The notes: generated from the sequence alone by a model not told the origin. Positions 16,858 through 27,322 are shown, counted from the stretch's first letter. The stretch is DNA of 64,000 nt from Staphylococcus chromogenes (GCF_029024625.1 NZ_CP118953.1:434001-498000); one strand, 5' to 3'. Numbers and translations are program-made.

Positions 16858-17997
16858 ATGAAACGACTACTGATAGCACCGGATTCATTTAAAGAAAGTA
16901 TGACTGCACTTGAAGCGGCGTATGCGATAGAAAGTGGATTTCACCAGGTCTTTGGGAATGAAATCGAATGCATCAAAATCCCAATGGCGGATGGTGGCGA
17001 AGGGACGACACAATCTTTACATGATGCGTTACAGGGCCGATGGCGAATGGTCATAGTCACAGATCCTTTAGGACGTCCTATTCAAGCCGCATACAGTATT
17101 GCGAACAAGGGGAAGACGGCTGTCATTGAGATGGCCTCAGCTTCAGGACTAGGACTTATCGCTAGAGATGAACGCAATCCTTTAAAGACCACCACTTTTG
17201 GAACAGGCGAACTTGTGATTGATGCTTTGAATCAAGGGGTCTCTCATATTATTTTAGGGATTGGTGGGAGCGCAACGAATGATGGGGGTGCTGGGTTCAT
17301 TCAAGCGTTAGGTGGACGTTTATTAGATAAACACGGTCAAGATTTACCATTCGGGGGAGCTGCGCTTGCGCAATTAGCAACGATTGATTTAACGCATTTC
17401 GACCCACGGTTAAAAGAAATCACCTTTGAAGTTGCTTGTGACGTTGATAATCCTTTATTAGGTGAAAGTGGGGCGACGATGATTTATGGGCCTCAAAAAG
17501 GCGCGTTAGCCGAGGAGATTCAAAGCCTTGAATCCGCACTGGTTCATTACAATGAAGTGATTCAACGTGATTTGCATCAATATATTGCGCATGAACCGGG
17601 AGCAGGTGCTGCCGGAGGATTAGGGGCTGCACTTCTAGCAACAATAAATGTTCAGTTACGTCCAGGCATCGATATTGTCTTGGAAATGACACGATTTAAA
17701 CATCACGTTTTAAACTGTGATTTAGTCATTACAGGTGAAGGGAAAATAGACGCGCAAACGATCTATGGAAAAACGCCTATAGGCATCGCAAAAGTGGCAC
17801 AATCTTATCACAAACCGGTGATTGCGGTTGCCGGCATGTTAGGTGAGGGGTATGAGGCAGTTTATGATTACGGGATTGAGGCGGTCTTTTCACTTGTTCC
17901 TGGACCAATTTCACTCGAAACCGCATTAAATGAAGGCCCACAACATTTAGAACGCTTGGCGTACAATATCGCAAAAGTGTATAAAATGCAATTTTAA
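16858..17997 (+). CDS. glxK: Glycerate kinase
   Basis: A 379-residue enzyme of the GarK/GlxK family that phosphorylates glycerate with ATP to a phosphoglycerate entering glycolysis. The N-terminal MKRLLIAPDSFKESMTALEA is the family hallmark, followed by IPMADGGEGTTQ (near residue 41-52), GIGGSATNDGGAGFIQALGG (near 138-157) and VITGEGKIDAQTIYGKTP (near 288-305). Length is typical (about 375-385). AAAGGAGAGG precedes the ATG. It is followed by a GCCATC-family terminator and faces scdA. With the sugar-acid transporter at 14.4 kb it could take part in sugar-acid use, but the two are not in one operon. Confidence 0.92.
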   Translation: MKRLLIAPDSFKESMTALEAAYAIESGFHQVFGNEIECIKIPMADGGEGTTQSLHDALQGRWRMVIVTDPLGRPIQAAYSIANKGKTAVIEMASASGLGLIARDERNPLKTTTFGTGELVIDALNQGVSHIILGIGGSATNDGGAGFIQALGGRLLDKHGQDLPFGGAALAQLATIDLTHFDPRLKEITFEVACDVDNPLLGESGATMIYGPQKGALAEEIQSLESALVHYNEVIQRDLHQYIAHEPGAGAAGGLGAALLATINVQLRPGIDIVLEMTRFKHHVLNCDLVITGEGKIDAQTIYGKTPIGIAKVAQSYHKPVIAVAGMLGEGYEAVYDYGIEAVFSLVPGPISLETALNEGPQHLERLAYNIAKVYKMQF

Positions 17998-18000
17998 AAA

Positions 18001-18040
18001 GCACCATCAAAATTTATCTGAGCGTAAATTTTGATGGTGC
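18001..18040. terminator. Bidirectional terminator hairpin of the GCCATC family (copy 4)
   Basis: GCACCATCAAAATTTA pairs perfectly over 16 bp with TAAATTTTGATGGTGC. It sits between the convergent glxK and scdA genes. Confidence 0.82.
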
Positions 18041-18064
18041 TTTAACTGAAGGTAGTGTTATGTC

Positions 18065-18754
18065 TTAACCTATATTTGAATGATTTTCAACTTTAGGGAA
18101 TAACACATGATTTTCTAAGTGGACGTGTTGATGTGTTTCTTTTTCTAATGAAGCTAGGCGATTATAAACTAAACGCCAAGTTCCACATGCTTCCATTGGA
18201 GGTTGATAGTCGTTGGTTAAACGACGCATGTGCTCTAGTTTTTCTCCAGCGCCATCATGGTCATCCACGAGTGATTGAATAGCTGCTTCTAAGTCTTCAA
18301 CTTGTTCCCCTTGATGTGCTTGAATTAATTTTGGAAAAGCACGTTGATCCTCCTCATCGGTATGTGTGAGCATCGCAGACTTAAATGAATCATAGATTTC
18401 TTTTAGTTCAACAAGATAAGGATGATTGGGCCCATGAACCCGTGCGAGTTTTGTCACATACGGTGTGAGCTGTACAAATTCTTCCTTTAATGTTTCGTGA
18501 TAACGCGCTTGGATGTATTGGATAAGCGAAGGCACATCCAAATAACTTGGGTTAATCCCTTCGCCTTGAAGTTGGCTGGCTTCTTCTAATGCTTCGAGTA
18601 ACTCTGGTAAAGTGATTCGTTTGGCTTGATTTGCAGCCGTTTCGATAGAGACATTGCCCCCGCAACAAAAATCAATGCCGTACTTGCGGAAAACATCAGC
18701 AGTCTTAGGATATTTCGTTACGACATCGGCTACGTGTGATTGTGCATCGATCAT
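18065..18754 (-). CDS. scdA: Di-iron iron-sulfur cluster repair protein ScdA
   Basis: A 229-residue cytoplasmic protein of the ScdA/YtfE (RIC) family that repairs Fe-S clusters damaged by nitric oxide or peroxide. The N-terminal domain has the family motif YGIDFCCGG (about residues 25-33). The C-terminal hemerythrin-like helical domain supplies iron ligands: [39 protein letters not shown] and [12 protein letters not shown]. aureus ScdA has a similar length (224). Location near nitrate/nitrite respiration is consistent with a role under nitrosative stress. The promoter region carries two direct AGGGAAA-type repeats resembling NreC half-sites (18819-18855). Confidence 0.93.
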   Translation of the reverse strand: MIDAQSHVADVVTKYPKTADVFRKYGIDFCCGGNVSIETAANQAKRITLPELLEALEEASQLQGEGINPSYLDVPSLIQYIQARYHETLKEEFVQLTPYVTKLARVHGPNHPYLVELKEIYDSFKSAMLTHTDEEDQRAFPKLIQAHQGEQVEDLEAAIQSLVDDHDGAGEKLEHMRRLTNDYQPPMEACGTWRLVYNRLASLEKETHQHVHLENHVLFPKVENHSNIG

Positions 18755-19088
18755 ATTATCGCTTCCTTTACTAATATAAGTTACGCTTAGTTTAAAATGT
18801 TTGTGAGAAATTGAACATTAGGGAAAGGGCTATATCTCTCCAGGGAAATGGCCTATTTTTAACGTGTGTTTAAGCACAGTGAAATTGAATCAATATTCTG
18901 CCATTAAAACATAACAATGAATTTAATCTTAGGGTATGATAAGATAAAAAATAGAGATTGTAAACGCTTGCATACTATCGTTTTGAATCTTAATAAGGGG
19001 CTGTACGATGAGCATTCTTTGTACATAATTAAGATTGGAACGGGCGGAAACACATCTCAAGCTTGTAACATACAGAGGAGGAATGGAA
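18755..19088. other. Divergent promoter region between scdA and leucine dehydrogenase
   Basis: No gene. It contains direct repeats TAGGGAAAGGGCTA (18819-18832) and CAGGGAAATGGCCTA (18841-18855) near scdA, and a perfect cre site (18958-18972) near the dehydrogenase. Confidence 0.5.
18958..18972 (+). promoter_or_regulatory. cre site upstream of leucine dehydrogenase
   Basis: TTGTAAACGCTTGCA fits the CcpA consensus at every position, 117 bp before the chosen start codon. Confidence 0.75.
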
Positions 19089-20180
19089 ATGATTTTTGAA
19101 CAAATGGCACACGCAGACTATGAGCAATTAGTGTTTTGTCATGATAAAGCGACGGGACTTAAAGCAATCATTTGTATTCATGACACGACACTCGGACCTG
19201 CATTAGGAGGTTGCCGTTTTTGGAATTACGCATCAGAAGAGGAAGCGATTACCGATGTGATGCGCTTGGCTAAAGGAATGACTTACAAAAATGCGGCAGC
19301 AGGTTTGAATTTAGGCGGTGCCAAAACAGTGGTGATTGGTGATCCTAAAAAAGACAAATCTGAAGCCTTTTTTAGAGCGCTTGGCCGCTATATTAATAAC
19401 TTAGATGGACGATATATTACGGCGGAAGATGTCGGGACAACGGTTGAAGATATGGATATGATTTATTTAGAAACACCACACGTTTGTGGTGTGAGTGAAT
19501 CGTATGGTTCAAGTGGTAACCCAAGTCCAATGACCGCTTTAGGTGTTTTTTATGCGATGAAACGTACCGCCAAAGAAGCTTTTGGCAATGACAGTTTAAA
19601 AGGTAAAACTGTTGCGGTACAAGGTGTCGGCAATGTCGCTTATCATATGTGTCGCTTTTTACATGAAGAGGGAGCCTCTCTTATTGTGGCTGATATTAAT
19701 GAAGAAGCAGTGCAACGCGCAGTTAATGATTTTGGGGCAAAAGCCGTTCATGTTGATGAAATACATCGCGTTGAAGCGGATATATTTGCACCTTGTGCCT
19801 TAGGTGGTATTTTAAATAATCAAACGATACCTGAGTTAAAGGTGAAAGTGGTTTGCGGCAGTGCCAATAATCAACTCTTAGATGAGGAAACACATGGTCA
19901 AATGTTGAAAGAACGCGGTATTATTTATGCCCCAGATTTTGTCGTCAATAGTGGTGGCGTTATCAATGTGGCTGACGAACTCAATGGTTATAACCGTGAA
20001 CGTGCAACGAAAAAAGTTCAGGGCATTTATGATCAAATGGATAAAATCTTCAATATTGCGAAAGAACAAAATATTTTACCATTACAAGCAGCGGAACATT
20101 TGGCTGAGGATCGTATCGAATCAATGATGCGTGTTCATAGTAAATTTTCAGCGAAACCGAACAATCAAATTCAACGTTAA
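19089..20180 (+). CDS. Leucine (branched-chain amino acid) dehydrogenase
   Basis: A 363-residue NAD-dependent Glu/Leu/Phe/Val dehydrogenase that reversibly deaminates leucine, valine or isoleucine to the 2-oxoacid. The substrate domain has [10 protein letters not shown] and the catalytic-lysine segments [22 protein letters not shown]. The Rossmann domain has [13 protein letters not shown]. Bacillus leucine dehydrogenases are 364-366 residues, matching this length better than glutamate dehydrogenase. The second in-frame ATG (19089) is chosen because GAGGAGG lies 6 bases upstream; the ATG at 19083 is too close to it. It stands alone with a cre site upstream, suggesting glucose repression. Valine preference cannot be excluded. 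Confidence 0.86.
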   Translation: MIFEQMAHADYEQLVFCHDKATGLKAIICIHDTTLGPALGGCRFWNYASEEEAITDVMRLAKGMTYKNAAAGLNLGGAKTVVIGDPKKDKSEAFFRALGRYINNLDGRYITAEDVGTTVEDMDMIYLETPHVCGVSESYGSSGNPSPMTALGVFYAMKRTAKEAFGNDSLKGKTVAVQGVGNVAYHMCRFLHEEGASLIVADINEEAVQRAVNDFGAKAVHVDEIHRVEADIFAPCALGGILNNQTIPELKVKVVCGSANNQLLDEETHGQMLKERGIIYAPDFVVNSGGVINVADELNGYNRERATKKVQGIYDQMDKIFNIAKEQNILPLQAAEHLAEDRIESMMRVHSKFSAKPNNQIQR

Positions 20181-20201
20181 TTTCACTGTTAACCATATGT
20201 C

Positions 20202-20227
20202 AAAGTGTGTCTGTAGAGGCACACTTT
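20202..20227 (+). terminator. Terminator after leucine dehydrogenase
   Basis: AAAGTGTG pairs with CACACTTT, followed by T-rich sequence. Confidence 0.8.
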
Positions 20228-20400
20228 TTATTTTCAAACATAAATGTGATAAAATTCACAAAATAACTATTGAATTTTCATGGTAATTACTTTAACCTAC
20301 TTGTAATACATCGTATACATTCACGATAGTATGGAACTGAGACAAAATTTGACACGATTGTCTCGTTAGACGAATACATAAAATATGAGGGGGAATGTAG

Positions 20401-21474
20401 ATGGAAGCAACAAAGAAGAAAATGACATTTAAGACCTTTAGCTTTAATGTGTTAAATGGTCTTGCGGTAGCGATTGTAGCGGGATTAATTCCGAATGCCG
20501 TGCTCGGTGGTTTGTTTAAATATTTAGGACAATATGCCGATATTTTCAACACGTTATTTAATGTGGTCATGGGCATTCAACTTATGCTCCCGATGATGGT
20601 CGGTGTGCTCATTGCGATTCAGTTTAACTTATCAGCACTTGCGACGGTCATTGTCGGCGCGGCCTCTTATGTCGGTTCTGGGGCGGCTAAAGCGACAGAA
20701 ACAGGATGGCAAATTGTAGGGATTGGTGATTTGATTAATACCATGATCACTGCAGCCATTGCGGTACTTTTAGTCTTATGGTTAGAAGATAAATTAGGAA
20801 GTTTGAAAATTATTTTACTCCCAATTATTGTGGGGGGGATTCCTGGATTAATAGGAATTTTTACACTTCCCTATGTGAGTAAGATTACGCTTGCCATTGG
20901 TGAATTGATTAATACCTTTACGACGTTACAACCGGTGTTGATGTGTATTTTGATTGCTGTTTTATTTTCGTTTATTATTGTTTCACCTGTCTCAACGGTT
21001 GCGGTCGGTTTGGCCATTGGTATTTCCGGGTTAGCTGCGGGTGCCGCTGCAGTAGGTGTTGCGACAACCGGAGTCGTACTCTTCCTATGCACAATGAAAG
21101 TGAATAAAATTGGTGTCCCTATTGCGATTTTATTAGGGGCGATGAAGATGATGATGACTAATGTGATTCGCTATCCAATCATGCTGCTCCCTATTGGTTT
21201 GTCAGCGGCGTGTGCTGGTGCTGCCGCAGGAATGATTGGAATTATCGGTACGAAAGAAGCAGCAGGATTTGGACTTGTTGGATTAGTCGGACCGATTAAA
21301 GCGATAGAAATGTTAGATGGACCTGTAGGCTTGAATATATTTTTAGTCGCACTCGTCTTTGTTATTATTCCAGGCGTCGTTGGGTTTATCCTTAACTTTG
21401 TCTTTACGAAAGTATTAAAACTCTATTCTAATGATATTTATCGCTTCCTAGCCGCAGAAGAGACTAAATCATAA
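20401..21474 (+). CDS. PfoR-type membrane protein (PTS EIIC-like domain), paralogue 1
   Basis: A 357-residue integral membrane protein rich in Gly, Ala, Ile and Val with about 9-10 hydrophobic helices. It resembles the PfoR/EIIC_2 family: SPVSTVAVGLAIGISGLAAGAAAVG and GLVGLVGPIKAIEML are typical glycine-rich stretches. There are no EIIA or EIIB domains and none adjacent, so classical sugar phosphorylation is doubtful; the family was named for a putative regulator of perfringolysin in Clostridium. Two further paralogues lie at 31.8 and 36.4 kb. GAGGGGGAATGTAG precedes the ATG. It ends in a structured stretch and a GCCATC-family terminator. The transported substrate is unknown. Confidence 0.72.
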   Translation: MEATKKKMTFKTFSFNVLNGLAVAIVAGLIPNAVLGGLFKYLGQYADIFNTLFNVVMGIQLMLPMMVGVLIAIQFNLSALATVIVGAASYVGSGAAKATETGWQIVGIGDLINTMITAAIAVLLVLWLEDKLGSLKIILLPIIVGGIPGLIGIFTLPYVSKITLAIGELINTFTTLQPVLMCILIAVLFSFIIVSPVSTVAVGLAIGISGLAAGAAAVGVATTGVVLFLCTMKVNKIGVPIAILLGAMKMMMTNVIRYPIMLLPIGLSAACAGAAAGMIGIIGTKEAAGFGLVGLVGPIKAIEMLDGPVGLNIFLVALVFVIIPGVVGFILNFVFTKVLKLYSNDIYRFLAAEETKS

Positions 21475-21555
21475 TTAACGCAATACGCCTCCATTGAATT
21501 GAAAGCACTCAATGGACCATCGTCGGAGGCTAAAACCTCCACCTATAATGAGAAC

Positions 21556-21591
21556 GCCATCAAAATTTACACGTAGATAAATTTTGATGGC
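21556..21591 (+). terminator. Terminator hairpin of the GCCATC family (copy 5)
   Basis: GCCATCAAAATTTA pairs perfectly with TAAATTTTGATGGC, then a run of T follows. Confidence 0.8.
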
Positions 21592-21718
21592 CATTTTTTT
21601 ATTCAATTAAAGGAACGATGGGAGAATTTTTAATGTACATTGAAACTGTAGACTGAGGGCTTCCTTAGCCACAGATGCAGGTCATCGATGCCTGTCACCA
21701 CACGCTCATGGTCCATTA

Positions 21719-21754
21719 CAAAAAGCCCGGAACCATTGTGCTATGCTTCCGGGC
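21719..21754 (-). terminator. Terminator after pflA
   Basis: On the minus strand GCCCGGAA and TTCCGGGC pair around a 14-base loop, followed by TTTTT. Confidence 0.83.
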
Positions 21755-21850
21755 CATCATTAAAGGAGTGATGTTAGTATTTACATGATTTTGTGTACAT
21801 CAACAAGTGGGTAGGGTATAGGCTTGTTGATGAATTGAAAAACAACGCAT

Positions 21851-22615
21851 CTATTGGACTAGTGATGTTTGTGTTGTTTTTCCTTTGAACTGAATAAGAT
21901 CATAGGCTTTTTGAACATCTTCATCTGAAGGGGGCTCAACAGATGAGAGTTGATATGGAACACCAAGCGCTTGCCATTTATGCACGCCGAGTTCATGGTA
22001 AGGAAGTATTTCAAACTTTTCGACGTTATCTAGTGAATTGATAAACTCACCTAGTTTGCGCAAGTCTTCGGGGGCGTCTGTCAGACCTGGGACAAGCACA
22101 TGGCGGATCCAAATGGGTTGATTGTGTTCATTCAAATATTGAATGAATTTTAAAATGGCTTTGTTAGACTTTCCAGTTAAATGCCGGTGTTTTTCATCAT
22201 CGATATGTTTAATATCGACCATGAATAAATCAGTATGTTGACGTAACGCATCAAAATGATTTTTAAAAGCTTCTGTATCATTGGCACAGCCTAAGGAAGT
22301 GTCGACACATGTGTGGATTCCGTGTTCATGACACAATTTGAATAGCTCTGTAATAAACGGCATTTGGAGTAGGGGTTCTCCACCGCTCACCGTTACGCCA
22401 CCACCGGAACTTTGAAAGTAGGGAAGATAAGGCGTGATCTCATGGATAAGTTCATTTGCTGATGCTTTTCTTGAGGGTGTGTTTATTTTCCACGTGTCAG
22501 GATTATGACAATATAAGCAGCGCAGCAAACACCCTTGTAAAAATAGGATGTAGCGTAGGCCTGGACCATCAACTGTTCCTAGACTTTCTACTGAATGAAT
22601 ATGACCTTGAATCAT
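21851..22615 (-). CDS. pflA: Pyruvate formate-lyase activating enzyme
   Basis: A 254-residue radical S-adenosylmethionine enzyme that installs the glycyl radical on PflB under anaerobic conditions. The radical-SAM cysteine motif is plain in [18 protein letters not shown] (about residues 26-43, pattern CxxxCxxC), followed by the SAM-binding [12 protein letters not shown] near 72-83. Length agrees with S. aureus PflA (251). It lies 39 bp downstream of pflB in the same direction, so the two form one operon, and it is followed by its own terminator. GGGGAGA precedes the ATG. Confidence 0.95.
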   Translation of the reverse strand: MIQGHIHSVESLGTVDGPGLRYILFLQGCLLRCLYCHNPDTWKINTPSRKASANELIHEITPYLPYFQSSGGGVTVSGGEPLLQMPFITELFKLCHEHGIHTCVDTSLGCANDTEAFKNHFDALRQHTDLFMVDIKHIDDEKHRHLTGKSNKAILKFIQYLNEHNQPIWIRHVLVPGLTDAPEDLRKLGEFINSLDNVEKFEILPYHELGVHKWQALGVPYQLSSVEPPSDEDVQKAYDLIQFKGKTTQTSLVQ

Positions 22616-22654
22616 GATTATCTCCCCGTTTTCTCAATCTTTTTCCTGTTTTTG

Positions 22655-24904
22655 TTACATTGACTCGTGGAATGTTCTTGAAATGACATCTAGTTGTTGT
22701 TCACGTGTCAATTTAATAAAGTTTACTGCATAACCTGATACACGTACGGTTAATTGAGGGTATTCTTCTGGGTGTTCCATGGCATCAAGTAATGTTTCTC
22801 GGTTAAATACGTTAATGTTTAAATGGTGACCATGTTGCATTGCATAACCATCCAAAATGCTGACTAAGTTTTGTTGTTGCGTATCGTCTTCTTTACCTAA
22901 TGATTTTGGAACGATACTGAATGTGTTAGAAATACCGTCTTTACAGCAGTCGTATGGTAATTTCGCAACAGAGGATAATGAAGCAAGCGCACCGTGTTCA
23001 TCACGACCGTGCATTGGGTTTGCACCTGGAGCAAAAGGTTCTCCCGCTTTACGTCCATCTGGTGTGTTACCTGTTTTCTTACCGTAAACAACGTTAGAAG
23101 TAATTGTGAGTACACTCATTGTATGTTCTGAATCACGATAAGTTTTATGTTTGCGAAGTTTACGCATAAAGCTTTCTACAAGTTGTACCGCGATGTCATC
23201 GACGCGAGGATCATTATTACCATATTTAGGGTAATCGCCTGTCGTTTCAAAGTCGACCACTAAGCCATTTTCATCACGGATTGTTTTTACCTGTCCGTAT
23301 TTAATTGCTGATAAAGAGTCCGCTGCAACTGAAAGCCCTGCGATACCTGTGGCCATCGTACGGTGAACATCTGTATCGTGAAGTGCCATTTCGATACGTT
23401 CGTAGCTATATTTATCATGCATGTAGTGAATGACATTGAGTGAGTTAATGTAAACACCCGCTAACCATTCCATCATTTCATCGAAACGTGCGTAGACATC
23501 GTCATAATCTAAAATTTCATCTTCAATCGCTTTGAAGTTCGGTGCGACTTGTAGGCCTGATTTTTCATCTTTACCTCCGTTAATCGCATAGAGTAAAGTT
23601 TTAGCAAGGTTGGCACGTGCACCAAAGAATTGCATTTGTTTACCGATGCGCATTGCAGATACACAACATGCAATACCGTAGTCATCGCCATAGCTTTCAC
23701 GCATTAAATCATCGTTTTCATATTGGATAGAGCTTGTTTTAATACTCATTTTCGTACAATATTTTTTGAAGTTTTCAGGTAAGCGTGTAGACCAAAGAAC
23801 TGTTAAGTTTGGTTCAGGTGCTGGACCTAAATTATCTAGTGAATGTAAGAAACGGAATGAGTTTTTAGTAACCATCGCACGTCCGTCAATGCCAACACCA
23901 CCGATAGATTCAGTGACCCAAGTTGGATCTCCTGAGAATAATTCGTTGTAGTCTGGTGTACGTGCAAATTTAACGAGACGTAATTTCATAATAAAGTGGT
24001 CAATGATTTCTTGAACTTCAGATTCAGTGATTGTGCCATTATCTAAATCACGTTGTGCATAGATATCTAAGAAAGTAGATGTACGTCCTAAACTCATCGC
24101 TGCACCGTTTTGTTCTTTAATCGCAGCAAGGTATGCAAGGTAGAGCCATTGTACAGCCTCTTTAAAGTTTTCAGCTGGACGGCTTAAGTCAAATCCATAA
24201 ATTTCACCTAATTGTTTTAACTCTTTTAATGAACGGTATTGTTCAGAGAGTTCTTCGCGTAAACGAATAATATCTTCAGACATCGTTGTTGATAAGCTTT
24301 CAAAGTCTTTTTGTTTTTCTGCCATTAAGAAATCAACACCGTATAGTGCAACACGACGATAGTCACCAATAATACGACCACGGCCATATGCATCTGGTAA
24401 ACCCGTAATGATACCGGCTTTACGGCAAGCTAACATTTCCTTAGAGTAGGCATCAAAAACACCTTGGTTGTGTGTTTTACGGTATTCTGTAAAGATATGT
24501 TCTGTTTCTTTATCTAATTCATAGCCATATGCTTCACAAGCAGCTTTAGCCATACGAATACCGCCAAATGGTTGCATTGAACGTTTGAATGGTTTATCCG
24601 TTTGTACCCCTACAATTTGTTCAAGCGTTTCATTTAAATAACCTGCATCATGAGAAGTAATTGTAGAAGGCACTTTGGTATCCATATCCCACATACCACC
24701 ACGTTCACGTTCTTCTTTTGAAAGTGCCATCACTTGGTCCCAAAGTTGTTTTGTCGCTTCAGTAGGTCCTTCTAAAAATGAGTCATCTCCTGTATAACCA
24801 GTAAAATTCAATTGGATGAAATCACGGACATCTACACGGTGAGACCAAAGCCCCGTTTTGAACCCTTTCCAAGCGTTTGTTTGTGTTTTAGCTTCATGTA
24901 TCAT
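22655..24904 (-). CDS. pflB: Formate acetyltransferase (pyruvate formate-lyase)
   Basis: A 749-residue glycyl-radical enzyme that converts pyruvate and CoA to acetyl-CoA and formate, the same length as S. aureus PflB. The adjacent active-site cysteines are in [10 protein letters not shown] and the radical glycine is in [10 protein letters not shown] close to the C-terminus. The start is the ATG at 24904 (MIHEAKTQ), with GGAGG in front; an open extension upstream lacks such signals and would cover the promoter. The upstream region has a Rex-like site and a perfect cre site, matching known control of pflB by redox state and catabolite repression. The formate could leave by the FNT channel at 40.5 kb. 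Confidence 0.96.
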   Translation of the reverse strand: MIHEAKTQTNAWKGFKTGLWSHRVDVRDFIQLNFTGYTGDDSFLEGPTEATKQLWDQVMALSKEERERGGMWDMDTKVPSTITSHDAGYLNETLEQIVGVQTDKPFKRSMQPFGGIRMAKAACEAYGYELDKETEHIFTEYRKTHNQGVFDAYSKEMLACRKAGIITGLPDAYGRGRIIGDYRRVALYGVDFLMAEKQKDFESLSTTMSEDIIRLREELSEQYRSLKELKQLGEIYGFDLSRPAENFKEAVQWLYLAYLAAIKEQNGAAMSLGRTSTFLDIYAQRDLDNGTITESEVQEIIDHFIMKLRLVKFARTPDYNELFSGDPTWVTESIGGVGIDGRAMVTKNSFRFLHSLDNLGPAPEPNLTVLWSTRLPENFKKYCTKMSIKTSSIQYENDDLMRESYGDDYGIACCVSAMRIGKQMQFFGARANLAKTLLYAINGGKDEKSGLQVAPNFKAIEDEILDYDDVYARFDEMMEWLAGVYINSLNVIHYMHDKYSYERIEMALHDTDVHRTMATGIAGLSVAADSLSAIKYGQVKTIRDENGLVVDFETTGDYPKYGNNDPRVDDIAVQLVESFMRKLRKHKTYRDSEHTMSVLTITSNVVYGKKTGNTPDGRKAGEPFAPGANPMHGRDEHGALASLSSVAKLPYDCCKDGISNTFSIVPKSLGKEDDTQQQNLVSILDGYAMQHGHHLNINVFNRETLLDAMEHPEEYPQLTVRVSGYAVNFIKLTREQQLDVISRTFHESM

Positions 24905-24950
24905 GATCAAACCTCCATTGTTCATCATTTCACAATCAGTATACCAACTC

Positions 24951-24968
24951 TTGTGAAATTTATCACTT
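24951..24968 (-). promoter_or_regulatory. Rex-like operator upstream of pflB
   Basis: TTGTGAAATTTATCACTT has the inverted core GTGA-N6-TCAC and agrees well with the Rex consensus TTGTGAAWWWWTTCACAA. It lies about 47 bp before the pflB start. In S. aureus pflB is known to be a Rex target. Confidence 0.68.
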
Positions 24969-24973
24969 GAAAA

Positions 24974-24988
24974 TTGAAAGCGTTTGCT
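24974..24988 (-). promoter_or_regulatory. cre site upstream of pflB
   Basis: The plus strand reads TTGAAAGCGTTTGCT, an exact match to WTGNAANCGNWNNCW. It lies 70 bp before pflB, next to the Rex-like site. Confidence 0.72.
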
Positions 24989-25239
24989 TATTGTCATTTT
25001 TTGTATATATTTTGTATGAAAAACCGACACATTTTATTTGAAACAATCAAATTGTCTACGTAGCGTGAACATTTCTTTTTCAAAAAATGTAGAATAAAAT
25101 AAGATAACTAAAGACATGCTATAAACACTTCCTTCTTTAAAGATGAGATGATATAAGTAAAACGTTGTATAAGCACATGATGTGAGTTTTTATGAAATGT
25201 GTTATACGATGGCATTATCAAATGAATGGAGGGTTTCAT

Positions 25240-25905
25240 ATGGTCAAAACAATGGTGCTCGGTGCAAATGGTGGCGTTGGACGTTATCTCGTTCAACTTT
25301 TAAAAGAAAACAACCAATCATTTACAGCTGGTGTACGTAAACAAGAGCAAAAAGAAGCGTTAGAAGCACAAGATATTCAGGCAGCATTGATTGATGTTGA
25401 ACATGACAGTATTGAAACGTTACAATCGCAATTTGAAGGGTATGATCAAGTTGTATTCTCAGTCGGTTCAGGTGGAAAAACCGGTGCAGACCAAACACTC
25501 GCAGTAGATTTAGATGGTGCGGTCAAAGCCATTAAAGCGAGTGAGGCAGCGAACGTGCCTCATTTTGTTATGGTCTCTACATGGGATTCAAGACGTGAAG
25601 CGATTGAAGAAGGCGGAGATTTGAAACCATATACCATTGCCAAACATTACGCAGATGATTATTTAAGACACAGTCAATTAACAGCAACTATTGTCCATCC
25701 AGGTGGTTTAACAGACGAAGAAGGTACGGGTAAGGTGCGTATTGAAGCACTATTTGATCAACCTAAAGAACGCAAAATTGCACGTCAAGATGTTGCGCGC
25801 GTATTGTATGAAATTGTGACACAACCTGAAAATCAAGGCAAAGAGTTCCAAGTTCTAAATGGAAATCAAGATATTCAAAAAGCATTACTCGCCTATCAAT
25901 CGTAA
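25240..25905 (+). CDS. NAD(P)-binding protein, atypical short-chain dehydrogenase/YwnB-like
   Basis: A 221-residue Rossmann-fold protein of the atypical SDR group (NmrA/YwnB/BVR-B-like). The nucleotide-binding motif MVLGANGGVGRYLVQLL is at residues 5-21, and the Ser/Tyr-x3-Lys positions typical of the family are seen as MVSTWDS and PYTIAKHYAD. Such proteins are usually called NAD-dependent epimerase/dehydratase or NAD(P)H-binding; the reaction is unknown. The ATG at 25240 is preceded by GGAGGG; the longer frame from 25192 lacks this. It is transcribed divergently from pflB and has its own terminator. Confidence 0.78.
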   Translation: MVKTMVLGANGGVGRYLVQLLKENNQSFTAGVRKQEQKEALEAQDIQAALIDVEHDSIETLQSQFEGYDQVVFSVGSGGKTGADQTLAVDLDGAVKAIKASEAANVPHFVMVSTWDSRREAIEEGGDLKPYTIAKHYADDYLRHSQLTATIVHPGGLTDEEGTGKVRIEALFDQPKERKIARQDVARVLYEIVTQPENQGKEFQVLNGNQDIQKALLAYQS

Positions 25906-25942
25906 GGATGTCTTTTTGAGAAGAAAATATATATATAAATTT

Positions 25943-26003
25943 ATGCACAGATTGCATGATGTTTTAAGCGTTTAAAGCATTCATGTTGATTTGTGCTTTT
26001 TTT
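25943..26003 (+). terminator. Terminator after the NAD(P)-binding protein gene
   Basis: GCACAGATT and GATTTGTGC pair at the outside, with weaker inner pairing, then a T run. The long internal part makes it less certain than the others. Confidence 0.55.
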
Positions 26004-26187
26004 GTTTTTACTTTCCTCGTGAACAACAAATTTGAGAAATTTAAATAAAGTTTCTTTATTACATTAAATGATATTAAAATGTTTAATGACAGTTCTGTAT
26101 TAAAAAAAGATTTAAGCATATGTTCATTTGCATTTTATGGTACGGATAGTACAATGAAAGTAACTATTAATCGAATAGGTGATCAAA

Positions 26188-27321
26188 ATGTCTATAAAGG
26201 ATGAAGAATTGCAAACACTTTTTCAAGATAAAGAAGTCATGAAAAAGCTGAATTTGGAGAGAATGTTTATGGATTTGTTACATGGTGCGCCCAATACCAT
26301 AATTAATTTACTAGGCAATCCAACGGTTAAAGAATTAAAACAATTATGTAAAGAAAATGGTGTGAAAGGCTACTCCACATTGAGGAAAGAAGAAATTGCT
26401 CATTGGTTTATTACCTCCCTCGTCACAGAAGACTATTTTAATGAAGCGGTTGCACAAATGGATGAAAATCAAAAGCGCTTATTGATTCAAGTGTATGCCT
26501 TCAATGATTTAGATACCCCGATTGAAAGTAATGTGTCATTTCCAGAGTCGTACTTAATCTTTGAGACAGAAGAAGATGACAGAGGAAAGCATTTATTATG
26601 GATTCCTGACGAAATTCTTGAGCAAGTTGGAAAGTGGATTAAAAAGCACGAAACACTCAAACGCTATCAACAAGAACAAGATTTAATTGAAGCAGCAACA
26701 AACTTATATGGATTATATTCCTTTGCGCAACTTCAAAAAGTTTTGAATCGCTATTTAGAGCACGACTACTCATTATTAGAAACGCGAAGTATCCTCATGC
26801 GTTTAAATCGCTTGATGCCCGAGATATGTAACTTTAATGTAGGTGAAGGTTTGATTTCGAGTGTCGGATTAGAGCTAGAGCCTGATGAATTGCATCATTT
26901 CTTAAGAGATGCACATTATTATGAGCCTGAGACGCTTGAAGAGATGCTTTTTTATAAAACACATGTTTTTGGCATTGATGAAGACACGTACTTTAACTTC
27001 TTATCGTGGTTAGGTAAAAACATGCGTGAAAATAACGACTACAATGTGACGCCTGATGAATTAGCGGTAGAAATTTTAACAATGATGAAGCATGCCATTG
27101 AATACGAGATGGTGGCAGATGTGATGTACTCTTTAGTACAAGATGGTATTTTACGTAAGCGCGTAGAACAGACAGCCATCAATAAAGTAAAACCTGTTTA
27201 TATGAAAATGCGTAACTGGATCTATCATGGGCACACTTTTGAAGAATATATGGAAATTATGAATCAAGAAGAGCGCCATCAAAATGGGAAAGTGATTGAT
27301 TTTAAAGCGTATAAGAAATAA
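26188..27321 (+). CDS. Protein of unknown function with SAP/Rho-N-like motif
   Basis: A 377-residue, acidic, soluble protein that I do not recognise as a named gene. Near residues 32-64 the segment VKELKQLCKENGVKGYSTLRKEEIAHWF has the helix-turn-helix look of a SAP or Rho N-terminal domain, often used for nucleic-acid binding. The rest is predicted helical with no catalytic motif visible. It has no membrane segment and no signal peptide. The ATG at 26188 follows AGGTGAT; a GTG nine bases earlier is possible. It is transcribed alone and ends in a strong bidirectional terminator facing the PTS operon. Confidence 0.7.
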   Translation: MSIKDEELQTLFQDKEVMKKLNLERMFMDLLHGAPNTIINLLGNPTVKELKQLCKENGVKGYSTLRKEEIAHWFITSLVTEDYFNEAVAQMDENQKRLLIQVYAFNDLDTPIESNVSFPESYLIFETEEDDRGKHLLWIPDEILEQVGKWIKKHETLKRYQQEQDLIEAATNLYGLYSFAQLQKVLNRYLEHDYSLLETRSILMRLNRLMPEICNFNVGEGLISSVGLELEPDELHHFLRDAHYYEPETLEEMLFYKTHVFGIDEDTYFNFLSWLGKNMRENNDYNVTPDELAVEILTMMKHAIEYEMVADVMYSLVQDGILRKRVEQTAINKVKPVYMKMRNWIYHGHTFEEYMEIMNQEERHQNGKVIDFKAYKK

Positions 27322-27322
27322 A

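Larger units (their letters stand above)
21475..21850. other. Structured intergenic stretch between the PfoR paralogue and pflA
   Basis: No gene. At 21487-21540 GGAGG (21525-21529) can pair either with the upstream GCCTCC (21487-21492) or the downstream CCTCC (21536-21540), and an inner CCATTGA/TCAATGG stem also forms. Two terminators follow, one for each strand. Confidence 0.5.

Noticed and set aside
18802..18826. TTGTGAGAAATTGAACAT upstream of scdA as a Rex site
   Set aside because: Only one half-site fits; the second half deviates too far from TCACAA.
22857..23087. Antisense open frames over pflB, narG, narH, nirB and similar genes
   Set aside because: They are shadows of strongly coding genes, with no start signals or recognisable protein sequence.
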